Shown: positions 12,340-23,665 of the stretch, in pieces
How positions within the stretch are numbered: the stretch's first letter is position 1
How the letters are laid out: each line of letters opens with the position of its first letter
DNA from: Hermodice carunculata
Lineage: Eukaryota > Annelida > Polychaeta > Eunicida > Amphinomidae
Assembly: GCA_964020975.1 (NCBI GenBank)
Contig: OZ026629.1
Location: forward strand, 45,806,961 to 45,870,960
Length of the DNA stretch: 64,000 nucleotides
Direction of reading: 5' to 3'
Translations under genes and position numbers: made by a program
Notes under the pieces: model-generated
Databases searched by the model: none
What the model was told of the DNA's origin: nothing
What the model saw: only the letters and a program-made list of their open reading frames with translations

Positions 12340-13080
12340 CTCGGGCGAGAATGTGGTGCAGTGTCAGAATAACCTATATTTGCAAAATGTCACAGCTTTG
12401 GATATGTTTAATGCCATAGCTGATTGATTGTTTCAGACCTTTACAATTAAATAATTCAATGGTCACTGTAACGGACTGTTGGTCCGTAGTGGGTATGTCG
12501 GTAAATATGTGTAAAGCAAAGTATTTTAAAGGATGTTGCTCAATATAAAACATCGATGCGGTAGAATTTGAAATGGTCTGATCATGATACTGATGTTTCG
12601 AACAAATCTAGTAAATTGATTATTATCATGAAGATTGTATAATGCATTTTCGACAGGACAGCATTGGCAATTACTTTTATCTCAGTCATTGGACAGACTC
12701 TTCATGACAGAGAAACTGTACTGCACAATATAAAGAGTCAACAGTCTAAACAAACAGTTAAATGCTGCTCGTACTGTTGCTGGTCTAGTATAGCTAAATT
12801 AAAGGAATAAACTGGATGGTTAACTGCGACCAAACGAAGGAAAATATCCAATGTAAATCAGTTGTAGAAATTTGTTAACAAGCTTGCTGCCGATTAATTA
12901 TGCTCTATCCTTTCCACTGTTTCGGCATCTTGCACCTGCATTTTAAAGAACGCCTGTGAAAAATTGGCCCCCTCCTTCCCTTCCGAGATCACACTGACTG
13001 TGGGTTTTTTAAAGGTATTGTTTGATTCAACTGTCAGGTTATGGAATCATTGTCTCACAATTTCCCTCAATTCAAATGCT
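12340..13080. other. no recognised feature
   Basis: AT-rich single-copy-looking sequence between the small reading frame and the R fragment. A short ACGGAC/GTCCGT hairpin occurs at about 12471-12487. Nothing else is supported. Confidence 0.5.
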
Positions 13081-13084
13081 CATA

Positions 13085-13195
13085 CCAAGTACCGCTCAAC
13101 CAGGTAATTGATAAGTGATAATTGATAATTCATTACTGAATCTACCCCTTTACAACGGGGGCACAGCAGGCAGGGTAGAACCCGCGATGCGTCTG
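13085..13195 (-). repeat. family R fragment (terminal part)
   Basis: This matches the end region of the R copies (GCTCAACCAGGTAA, CCCCTTTACAACGGGGGCAC and GGTAGAACCCGCGATG phrases), as at 17155-17240 on the same strand and 41390-41500 and 47520-47620 on the other. Confidence 0.75.
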
Positions 13196-13198
13196 AAA

Positions 13199-13306
13199 TA
13201 AAAACAAAAAACAAACCAAACAAAAACAAAAACAAAAAACAAAAACAAAAAAAAAACAAAAAACAAAAAACAAAAAAAACCACATATATGTACACATATA
13301 CATGTT

Positions 13307-13344
<38 letters not shown>
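13199..13344 (+). repeat. (CAAAA)n low-complexity and T homopolymer
   Basis: ACAAAA-type low complexity at 13199-13280 and a T run of more than 30 bases at 13308-13344. The long minus-strand frames here are translations of these tracts. Confidence 0.9.
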
Positions 13345-13345
<1 letters not shown>

Positions 13346-13477
13346 TTATCCGACCAAAAGAGTTTCCTGAATTGTATGACGGCAATGGATTTCCAGCACG
13401 GATTTGGTGTAGCAATAAAGCCAAATATTATAGGAAAGCTAAAATGTCCGGAATTACAGTATTGAATTTTTGACGGT

Positions 13478-13798
13478 ATGCACAATGGTGATTTTATATA
13501 CAAACATAATATTTGCAAGTTCGTACTTGGGGCTTCTAACAAATGCCAGAAAAATGCTTCGAAAGGAGAACTCGGTAGACACCCAATATCCATAGAAATA
13601 AAACTGAAAATTGTCAAATACTGGTTACGCATAATAGATTTACTTGACGCACATACACTGAAACGATCTCAAGATAAAGTCGATCCAGATCTGATGGGGC
13701 AAACTGTTTGGATCACCGCTGTACGTAAAATTTTCGTTGGTTTCGGAGAGGTTTGGGCCACCGATGATAATTTAAGTGTTCTTAGTGAATTGTAAGGT
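13478..13798 (+). mobile_element. LINE fragment, region downstream of the RT domain
   Basis: The 105-codon frame contains CKFVLGASNKCQKNA, GELGRHPISIEIKLKIVKYW and GQTVWITAVRKI. These match the order of a conserved region C-terminal to the reverse transcriptase in many invertebrate non-LTR elements (LGV..., GELGR-P, KYW). The N-terminal and catalytic parts are absent. It is truncated, and the next fragment belongs to another copy. Confidence 0.6.
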
Positions 13799-13799
13799 C

Positions 13800-14120
13800 G
13801 ATTACGTGACAGTACTGTCAAGTTTTGAACTCTGTACTATTCCCGTACAATGCAAGCACTGGCTCTGCTTCGAAACTGCGAACGTACCTAAATTTCAAAT
13901 TTGAACACATGATTTTTTTTTTTTTTTGCTAAAGTGACTTGTGCATAAATATTACAATAACTCTGATAAGCCCTCTTGGGTTTATCAGTCATCTGCAGAA
14001 TTTAATCACATGTTACCGAAAAACACAAACGCATTTTTCCAAGAAATTACACTTAAAGCCAGCGAAAAATAAGAGAATATAAACAAATTAATTCAAAAAG
14101 ACTTTAAACTAGTATCATAA
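13800..14120. other. spacer between LINE fragments
   Basis: AT-rich, with a T run at 13913-13927. No feature is supported; it may be LINE-derived but is too worn to place. Confidence 0.4.
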
Positions 14121-14124
14121 CTGT

Positions 14125-14720
14125 TTGAATATGTATCTAAACAGTGAACAAAAGCCTATTGAATATAAACTGTCATATGGTAAATTAAAATGTAAACTTA
14201 ACATAATACTATACACGCTTGTATCTGATGTTGCCTCATACAACACTAGACATTCCTGTTCATTAGATGTTGTTCCTGCAGTGAACAAGGCAATTTTTAA
14301 ACGTTCTTTTTCTTATTATGGTGCTACTCTGTGGAACAGCTTACCGGACGCTATTAGACGTGTAGACGACATATTGTCTTTTAAGCTCAGATACGAACAG
14401 TTTTATTTCACAAGGACCAGAGAACAATCTTGACGTTTGGACCATATATAGCATTAACTTTTAATGGGCTTTCGTAGTTTAACATTCATTTTTCACATTA
14501 TAGGCTATGGTTTTATGTGTCTTAATTTTACGTATGTCGTGAATCTCATCATGTTTCTTTTATGTACCACTTTTCATACTATTTATACTTCTGTATATGA
14601 TTTTTACTGGGCCCAATTGAAAAACAGCATTTCTGCTGAATCGGATTCCCAGAATAAATATATTCAATTATTATTATTACTACATCACTATGTAACAATA
14701 AATGCATAAGTAAAAGGTGT
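14125..14720 (+). mobile_element. CR1/Jockey-type LINE fragment: RT C-terminus and 3' UTR
   Basis: The frame 14125-14433 contains YNTRHSCSLDVVP, FKRSFSYYGATLWNSLPDAI and SFKLRYEQF. This is the well-known last block of Jockey/CR1-group proteins (Y-TR, K-SF-YxGA-WNSLP, FK). It stops in TGA at 14433. About 200 bases of 3' UTR follow, with AATAAATATATTCAATTATT near 14660. Confidence 0.7.
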
Positions 14721-14894
14721 ACAGACGCATTTTACGCAAATCGGTGCCAGACTGTGAATTCCTCAATGATACTTAGTTCAAATAACACTCTTCAAAATTA
14801 CTATGTACAATACGCCTGCTTCTGTACCAAAAACTAGTAACTTAAGTCGCAATGTCCTTAATATGATCACTCTTCAGTAAATAAACAAACTCTC

Positions 14895-15290
14895 TTGGCC
14901 TGGCAAAATTAAAAAATCTTCAAATTTAACGATACTTTCTCAAATAATTGATTTCTTAGATCGGTATATACACAGCAAACACAAATAAAATGAATTTCAT
15001 CCTCTACTAGTCCTATATTACAAAGTTCACAAAATCTCATATCTGCTGGAATCCCCCTAAATCGTCCTGTCTCAATTTTCGGTGGCAAAACTTCCATTCG
15101 CAATTGTGCCAATAAAGAACCATCATGATTAGCTAACATTTTTGTAACCTATTTTTCGGTTTCAAAAACTTGATTTAATTCAAAAATAAGTACTTAATTG
15201 GGATTTAGAATTTACATTTACTCTTCATTCTTCTGCATGTGTTGTTACAAATAAATCTCTAACAAAATCAGTATCCCAAATCAACTTACC
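14895..15290 (-). mobile_element. LINE fragment: C-terminal Cys-His block
   Basis: The minus frame 15139-14909 reads LLAQLRMEVLPPKIETGRFR, then FCELCNIGLVEDEIHF and YTDLRNQLF. This is the LR.GVLPL-IETGR / CxxC-EDE-HF-C-Y-LR pattern that ends many invertebrate LINE ORF2 proteins, here with HFICVCC. It is of the same type as the plus-strand fragment at 13478 but lies on the opposite strand, so they are separate insertions. Confidence 0.65.
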
Positions 15291-15389
15291 TTCAAATACT
15301 TCCTCGCAATCAATAGAGCAAAATAACCTGTGTATTGCTGCACACCAACCAATACCATTAAAGTAATCCAATTCGGAAATTATGCGTGG

Positions 15390-17065
15390 CAATCTATCAT
15401 ATTACATATGGAGAAGACGATTCCAGAACTGTGAACCTTTTGCGAAGTTGCAGTACAAAATTAAAATTAAGAAATGACAAACATTTTCGGAGTCTGCTCC
15501 ACAAGAGCATGATGGAGTCTCAGCAACACCGATTTTGTAGAGATCACTGTTCGGCTGGCTGCGACCCATTCACATTCTAGCATGAATTAAATAAAGTTTT
15601 CTTACTCCAGTATAATACAACTCGTTACTATTGGGTTTGTTTTGATTTAGTTCCCGCTTAAATTCGTCTAGATGATCAAGGTCCTTAACACGTCGGGCTA
15701 ATAAATTCCATTCTTGGAAAGCTGATGGAAAGAAGGAATTATAAAATGTAGATTTCTTCGCTTCCAAAGTTCTTATTTGCTTTGTCCGTCCTGAGATACT
15801 GTAAAAGATTTCTCAGGTATGATGTAGCTGTTCCATAGAAAAATTTAAACATAAGTACCAATTTTTGTTTTCTCCTACGCTGAGCTTGTTTTTCCCAGCC
15901 TGTTTCTGTATAATTTTTTTCAAGACTTGTCTGTGCAAATGCTGCTGTCAGGACCCGGGCTGCATCCTACTGGTCAGCTTCCAAACGATCTTTGTCAGTT
16001 TTTGCGCATCCATCTCAGACCACAATGGCATACTCCAAGCATGGGAGTACAAAGGAAAAGTAAAGACATTCAAGGGATTTTTTATTCAATTTATATTGTA
16101 GGCGTTTTAGGACACCGGCTAATTGTCTTGATTTTGCGACAATACGGTCCGCATAGGTGGACAAGGACAGGTCAAACGAGAGCCATAGTCCTAAGTGTTT
16201 GTGCACAGTCACATTTTCACGAATATTGTTATTGAATCTCAGGTTGGGATGGTCTTCAGGATTATTTTTCTTGCTCATTACCATTGATTTGGTTTTGGTA
16301 GGGTTAAAGGAAATAAGCCATTGGTCTGGCCATTGTGATATTGAATCAAGATCACTGTTTATATTCTCAGCTGCTTCGGGTGGATTGTTAACTGTAATAT
16401 ATAAAGTCGCATCATCAGCAAAAAGGCGTATTTCAGATTTAACAATCTTAACAATATCATTAACATACACAAGAAACAACAGTGAATCCAAAACTGAACC
16501 TTGTGGGACCCCTGCCCTCATGCGTGAAAAACTCGTTAAAAGCCTCAGCTTTGGTTCTGCCGTCCGATATGACAAAGTCGTTTGACAGCATAGATGATAT
16601 AGACGTATAAGTATTACTAGACGTAAAATACTTGACCATTTCCCAACAATTTTTACTTTTAAACTCCCCAGTATTTACAATATTGCATTGTTTGTTGTGA
16701 TAGGCCTAATCATCTTCGGCTTTCCTTAGATCACAAATATATTTATTCCTTAGTTCACGAAAATACCTCCAAAGTTGAGGGCTTTCATTTGAGGCCTTTG
16801 CCTTCTCGTGAATTCTGTGAACTTTACGTTTTTGTATCCGCAGTTTTGAGGTATACCACGGAGAGTCGTTTTGTCTAATGCTGACATTCTTATTTGGAAT
16901 ACATAGTCGAGCGACGTTCAAGAATGTACTTGTCCAATTCAGGCAGGCAGAATCGACATCAGGGGAATCAAGACAGGCGTCCCAATTGACATCATTTAAT
17001 TTTTCTCGAAAGTAATCAAAATTTGCTTTCAATTGTTATACTGCCAAATAAAACTTTTGTATGAA
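15390..17065 (-). mobile_element. CR1/L2-like LINE copy A, internally deleted
   Basis: Read on the minus strand: the end of the endonuclease linker (17065), frame 17032-16706 (FLNVARLCIPNKNVSIRQN, KVHRIHEKAKAS), a FNEFFT remnant, then RAGVPQGSVLDSLLFLVYVN, IRLFADDATLYI (catalytic FADD), FNPTKTKSMVM and LGLWLSFDLSLSTYADRI. The tail includes KIGVAETPSCSCGADSENV. About 190 residues expected between FNEFFT and GVPQGS, including the motif A aspartate, are missing, exactly as in copy B at 53440-55780. There are also frameshifts. It borders family R at about 17070. Confidence 0.8.
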
Positions 17066-17172
17066 CTATCCGATAATGCCAAATAGCACTAAATGGCGAA
17101 ACGGCGTGCAATATGCCTCCGGCTCCAGCTAGATACGGTCCACAAGTATAGCTCAACCAGGTAACTGATAAT

Positions 17173-17481
17173 TTATAACTGAATATACCCCTTTACAACG
17201 GGGGCACAGCAGGCGGGGTAGAACCCGCGATGAGTCAGATGTAGTTCCCGACATCCTTGCCTTGCTGGCACGATCAAATCTGGATATGAAACTTGTCTTT
17301 TCCCCTCAGGCTGATGTAGCAGTGCCAGTTTGTAAATTTGTTCAAAGTCGATTAAAGGGCGTCGCACACTTTTACAACATTTTGCAGAGAAAATACGGCT
17401 TTTCTCCAAAAACATGTCCATATATACAGTAACCTTCTCATTTGAGATCATAGAAACTACATATTTTCTCAAAATACACAT
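17173..17481 (-). CDS. family R reading frame, copy 1 (102 codons), status uncertain
   Basis: The frame starts MCILRKYVVSMISNEK and ends CCAPVVKGYIQL. The copy at 47290-47589 (plus) has the same frame open with about ten replacements in 99 residues. It carries several Cys (KCCKSVRRP, ACCAP). In the copy at 41142 a different frame is open over the same DNA. Since two young copies could keep a frame open by chance, coding is unproven. Confidence 0.2.
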   Translation of the reverse strand: MCILRKYVVSMISNEKVTVYMDMFLEKSRIFSAKCCKSVRRPLIDFEQIYKLALLHQPEGKRQVSYPDLIVPARQGCRELHLTHRGFYPACCAPVVKGYIQL

Positions 17482-18460
17482 TTAGATTACACTATTAAAA
17501 ATACCAAAAAATCTATGTAAGTCTCAAGAATTTGAATTTGAATTGCTGAATTAAAAACTTTAATTTTACCTGTTTTGCAGAAAAAAAAATAGCACAACAA
17601 CCAAAAATGGGCAACAATATTTTCTCATGGGGAATGAAACGCTTCTAGCAGCAAACCCGTATTTTGAATTTTGGATGAAGGCTTTAGTTCAAAATTTGCA
17701 GGATGTTTAATTTGAATTTTAAGTTTAAAAAATAGCAATAAAATTAGAACTAAGCCATTTTTCACAAATTTAAAATACTCTTTTGGAGAGCGATATGTCT
17801 TCTTTCATAAGACAATATAAGCTAATTTTGATATTTATTTTTAAAATGCAATTCTAAATTTTTATACCAAATTTAAGCATTTTAATTAAAATTTTAAAAC
17901 ATCAATAGCGATATTAATATTCAGTATCAGAATCAAACTAAATGACGGTTTCTTTCAGACAATTTATACTTTAAAAGGGTATTAGATGGTAACCATGGGT
18001 GAAGTTAAACATTTATACATAAGCGTCATAAAGTATAACAGTCCTTTAAGCAGCGGCGACATCAACAAATGAATTTGTGACAATGATCTGTTTTTTACCT
18101 ACGTACCTATATTTTGTATATATGTTGTGAGCCCGTGCGGGCCCAAAAAGCAATCAAGTTTTTTATTCAAGTTGTGATGTAGGCTTGTAGAGCTGCGCAT
18201 CATCCATCATGTGTGGTTACAGCATAGTGCCTTTTTCTACATTCTGCATTTAATATTGGCTTACAGGCCGCTACAACTAGTTAAAGGCTGCAAAAAAATT
18301 TTCTCTTCCACTATGAATATAATAAATGACAAATAAATGAGCTCCAGAAAGCCAGCATTTAGGAAATTGTGTTTTTTTTTTTTTTATATTAGAGGTCAAG
18401 AGCAGGTCCGGTCATGATTTCTGGGCTGGAAAGTAATTTTTGTCAAGGCCTGTTTGAATT

Positions 18461-18661
<201 letters not shown>

Positions 18662-19715
18662 TCGCCCGTCTGTCTGTATCTGTCTTTTTTTTTCAAAGAG
18701 TAAATGCTCTGTGCCGGTTTTATTATTTATAGGCCTATTGACTGAGACCGGATGTTTTAAGTGAATCAGAAAATCGCACGGTTTTTGCATTACCTAGTCA
18801 GCTATGATGCAACCGCGTGACAAGCAAAATTAAGAGCCAGTGCACATGATGTGATTGAATGTGGGCGTTACAATATAACACTCGCAGATAATAGAATTTT
18901 TTACCGTGCTATTGTCCCAAAATAGAAGTCGCACCGTAACAAATAGCAAAACAATCAAAGATGGGCAACATTATTTTCTGGTGGGAAATGGAATAGTACG
19001 CTTCTGGCAGGAAACCCGTATTTTGAATTTTTGATAGAGTTTAGTTCAAAATATACAGGATGTTTATATTGAATTTAAAATTTTAAAAAATTATGCAAAA
19101 TTTAAGAATTTTAATGAAAATTTTATTACATCATTAGTGACATTAAAATTTTATATTCAGTATCAGAATAAAACTAGACGCTATGTTTTCTTTCAGACTA
19201 TATATACTTTTTTAGGGTATTAGATGCTAACCATAGGCAGAAGTGAAACACTCAAACATAATTCGTCATAAAGTATAACACTCCTTTAAGCAGCGGCGAC
19301 GTCAACCAATGAATTTGTGATAATGATCCGCTTTTGACCTACGTATTTATATTTTGCATATATGTTGTGATCCCGTACGGGCCAAACAGCAATAAAGTTT
19401 ATAATGTGGGCTTGTGGAGCTAAGCATCATGATTTATGGTTACAACATAGTGACTCCGTCTACTTCATGCATTTCATATTGGCTTACAGGCCGCTACAAC
19501 TAGTTAAAAGCTGCGAAAAACTTTCTCTTCCACAATGAATGAATCAATAAATAAATGAAAGCATGAAAAATTAATGATCTATAGTATGACAGCATTTAGA
19601 AAGTAGTATTTCATTTTAGAGGTCAAGAGCAGGTCCGGTTATGATTTATGGGCTGGGAAAGTAATTTTTGTCCAGGCCTGTTTGAGTTGCTGTCTCTCCG
19701 TCCGTCCGTCCCCCC

Positions 19716-19757
<42 letters not shown>

Positions 19758-19856
19758 GTCTTTTTTATTTCAAAGAATTATTTCGCTCTGTGCTGGTTTG
19801 TTTTGTTTATATTGACTGAGCCTGGATATTTTCACTGAATAAGAAAATTGCAGTGT

Positions 19857-19896
<40 letters not shown>

Positions 19897-20308
19897 ATTT
19901 CCTAGTCAGATATAATGTAACCGCGTGACAGACAAAATTAAGAGCCAATGCACATGATTGAATGTGGACGTTATAATATAACACTTGCAAATAATATAAT
20001 TTTTACCATGCTATTGCTCCAAAATAGAAGACTTAACAAAATTGTATAGTTACTGGGGCCTGTAGCCTGATGACAAGTCTATGTACCTTATGACAGGCTC
20101 AAATGGGGACAAAAATGTACTAAGACATGTTTTATTTTTGAACGGAAATCATTATTTCAAGGGGACGCGACAAGTAATCTGCATTGGTTGTTGTTTGGGT
20201 ATTGTATATGTCCCTACATGTACCGTTGGGTGTAGTTCTAGAAATTATAAGTGAGACGCTAACCCCATCCTTTGCAAGAGTCCTGAATTTGCTGCCAAAA
20301 AAGGGGAA

Positions 20309-20322
20309 AAACAGAGAGAGAG

Positions 20323-20384
<62 letters not shown>
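20309..20384 (+). repeat. (GA)n microsatellite
   Basis: About 75 bases of GA repeat, interrupted once near its start (GAAAAAGAGAG). Confidence 0.95.
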
Positions 20385-20386
<2 letters not shown>

Positions 20387-20389
20387 ACA

Positions 20390-21188
20390 TTTCTGCTTTG
20401 AACGACATATCTGATATTGTTCATGCTATAAACAACTACATTGATGCACTGTCGAGCAAGTTAAGGTTCCTTTTGTTCATATTAATTGTAATTGTAAACA
20501 CTGATTGATAAAAAAAAAAAAGTCCCTCCCAGAGTGACAACAAAAGAAACCACTTTCTCGTCAAGATAAAATCGAAGTACCAGCAAACACACCCGGGGCG
20601 AATTACACGCCTTATCGGATAAATTAGCATCAACAAACACTGAGGGATACATCTAAGATTATCCTGGATATTTTCTCTCAAATCCTGGGTTGGAGCCCAG
20701 TCTATGTTTCAAGTATATAAAATTCGTCATGTTGGTATTATAGATAAGATATAAGTTATAAAGCACTTAGCACAGTAAACAAACACGCTGTGCTGTGAGC
20801 GATTTTTATTGTCTTTAAAATGTGATCGATCTAACTGTGAAGGTGGCTTTTGTTTTGGTAAATCGGGCCTAATTTACACAAATACGTAAAACTTTTTTTC
20901 ACATATGAAACATCTTTCCTTAACATTTGCAATCTCATGTCAACCAGATCAAATTGGTTTCTTTTGATTGACATTAAAACATGTGGTCATGGTTATGTGT
21001 TTCTATATTAATGCCTACATACAGTTATACCTTTCTAATATCCATAATATATTTGCATGGTTCCTATTTATGAAAGTTTCAAAAAGTTAATAGTTTTATA
21101 TGTGAAAAAAGATACAACCAGGCATGTTCTGCTATATTATAATACCCAGTTTCTTTAACTCCGTGGAAATAATTGATATTTGTATGTC
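20390..21188. other. METTL27 3' flank, no other feature
   Basis: Sequence downstream of the METTL27 stop. CATAAATAGG on the minus strand (about 21067-21076) is a possible variant poly(A) signal. No other gene is seen. Confidence 0.4.
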
Positions 21189-23634
21189 TTATTTTACCCG
21201 GAATACCCAGGTAATAGCGGGCTTGTCCAAATAGTAGTACAGAGTAGTTTCTTCCAGGACCTTTTCCCATTGCCCATTGTCCACGTGACTTTGAAGCACT
21301 GCGTCCAGTTTTCTGTATTCTGGAACGTTGGTTCGAACCTCATCCCGCATTGTATTGACAATGTATCCACCTGTGCCAACATGAACACACCAGTCTATCC
21401 ATGAACCATTACAAGACGAGTTATCGATCTACTGCTTTACTCCAATTACAGAGATGGTATATTGTGATGTAGTCACATTGTCATAGATGCGTTGTGAAAA
21501 AAACATCACTTGGAATCTAATTTCGCTCTGTGACAGGACGATTCCATCATTTTACATATTAAAAAAATGAAAATATATCATCTCGGTGTGGGAAAACGTG
21601 AATTTATATAAATAAATTAACACCATTGCTCAGATAAGTTACCAGTACATGCCGTTGTAGTGTTTGGGTCGAAATTGTAAAATTTACCTGGTTTGACAAT
21701 ACGAATAAGCTCTTCAAAACAGTCACACTTGACGTGTCCCTCTAAAAAAATCCCAGACAAAACCGCAGCATCATACGTGTCTGTCAATAAATGAATGACA
21801 AATATACATGTTAGCAAGTGCTACCTCAATTCTGATTTTATATATATATATTTCATACATATTTTACAAATGGATGTACACATACATGTACATACACATG
21901 TACATGTATAAAAAAAAGCATTATAGGACGTAATGTAAAGTACTTTTTTGTTCCTCGCTCTCACATTAGCATATTAGTTCCACATACTCCGTGATATTTA
22001 TTCTCTGATTATGTTCATAGCTAGGTCACTAGATACAAGTGTACGGCAGTCAAACTTATATCGAAAGACCTATGAGGAAGAGCTAGTTTTCTTCTGAGGT
22101 TTTTTGTGTTTATGATCCATTTGTTGCCCAATCTTCTTCTTCTTCTTCTTCTTTTTCTTCTTCTTCTTCTTCTCCTCCTCCTCCTCCTCCTCCTCCTCCT
22201 CCTCCTCCTCCTCCTCCTCCTCCTTCTTCTTCTCGTTATTTGGCTCACATTAGTCTCGCAGTAAATACTATTAGTCTTCTGATAGGCGAAGGGTGTTCCA
22301 TTCTACCCGATCACAGTAGTACACGAGTATTTCAGCACATTAGTCAGTTTTCACTGAGCATGCCCTGCATTACATAACTTACTTTTAATTGGATATAAAG
22401 TATGTATTTTTTGGAAGCTAACAAACTGCAAATATATTTTCTAGTACTTTGTATCTGTTTATCTTGTAAATTACAATCACACAGGTGCATGATTAGAGTT
22501 CGCACAATTTTTAATTTCAAATTGTTCAGGTTTAGACATATTGACTTGTATCGTGCTCCAAAAAGGCAAGTGCATTGTGCAAATAGGTAGCGCCTGTCGA
22601 CTCTTCATCTTAATCTTCTTTGTCTGCAGAGGCCAGAAGGTAGGCTGTTTTTCATAGGTCATCTTTTACAATCATTCATTTGTATCTTAGGAACAACGGC
22701 GATGTCCCAACATTGACCCTTACGATCATTGGCGCAGTCTCATAAATATATCTCAAATTTACAAGCTGTCGAGAATGTATAATGTGAAAGTATAATGTGC
22801 CTTGTATTTGTTGCCACGAAACCATTGTGTACGAACGGTGCATATTTAATTTCTCGATGGAACTAGATTCCCATTAATTTGAACTCTACTGATTTGATTT
22901 TGATGCTTTATTATTGTTCATAAAGGAAAACTTACTGTCAGCAAAGGGTAACTTGCGCCCATCACCAATCAAAAGACAGTGTAATTGTCGATAGATCTTC
23001 TTAGTAGCACTTATGTCAAGCATCTTTTGTGTACCGTCTAAAGCCTCGATATTGGTATAACCGTGGTCATTTATTAACTGCATCAAGCAGGAACAAAACA
23101 CAGTAAACATGTCTCGAAAGTGAAACATTGATAAAACGTTTGGAACCCCCAAGATTGGGCAAGAATGAAGTACACGTATGGTATGCAAAGCAGTTGTATA
23201 TTTAAACAATAATTCTTAAAATACAATACAGCATAAGAAAAAGCAAAAACGGGGGTTACAGTCTACTCCTGCACATCAGAATAGGGTCCCAAAACAAGAC
23301 TCACCCGAAAGTTTATTTGGTTCTAATTCTACTTGTAGGGCCTTGGCGGGGGGGGGGGGGTGTTTCTATCAAATGGAGACAGTCTTGTCGGCTGCCCTTT
23401 TTCTTATTACCGTCTCAATATCACTTATGGTGATGGATTTCCAAATTGAACTAGCATAAATGAGATCATATATTGGTGTGTCAGACAGCCAGACAAGTTA
23501 ACAAGTTACACATATACGGGTCTGGCCAATATGGCCATTTTATCAAAATCGATTACAAGATACAAGTCATATATTATGTAACACGGTATTTGGCATGTTA
23601 TATCGGCGTCGTTTTTTTCTTTCTTTCTTTTTTT

Positions 23635-23665
<31 letters not shown>

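Noticed and set aside
16157-16585. 142-codon plus-strand frame
   Set aside because: Antisense shadow of the RT in LINE copy A; likewise 54920-55153 and 55075-55445 against copy B.
22021-22248. Poly-arginine frame
   Set aside because: Translation of the TTC/TCC microsatellite in METTL27 intron 3.
23341-23358. G or C homopolymers here and at 24641, 25228, 32790, 60186 and 61576 as regulatory G-quadruplex sites
   Set aside because: Scattered single runs with no consistent position; slippage is a sufficient explanation.
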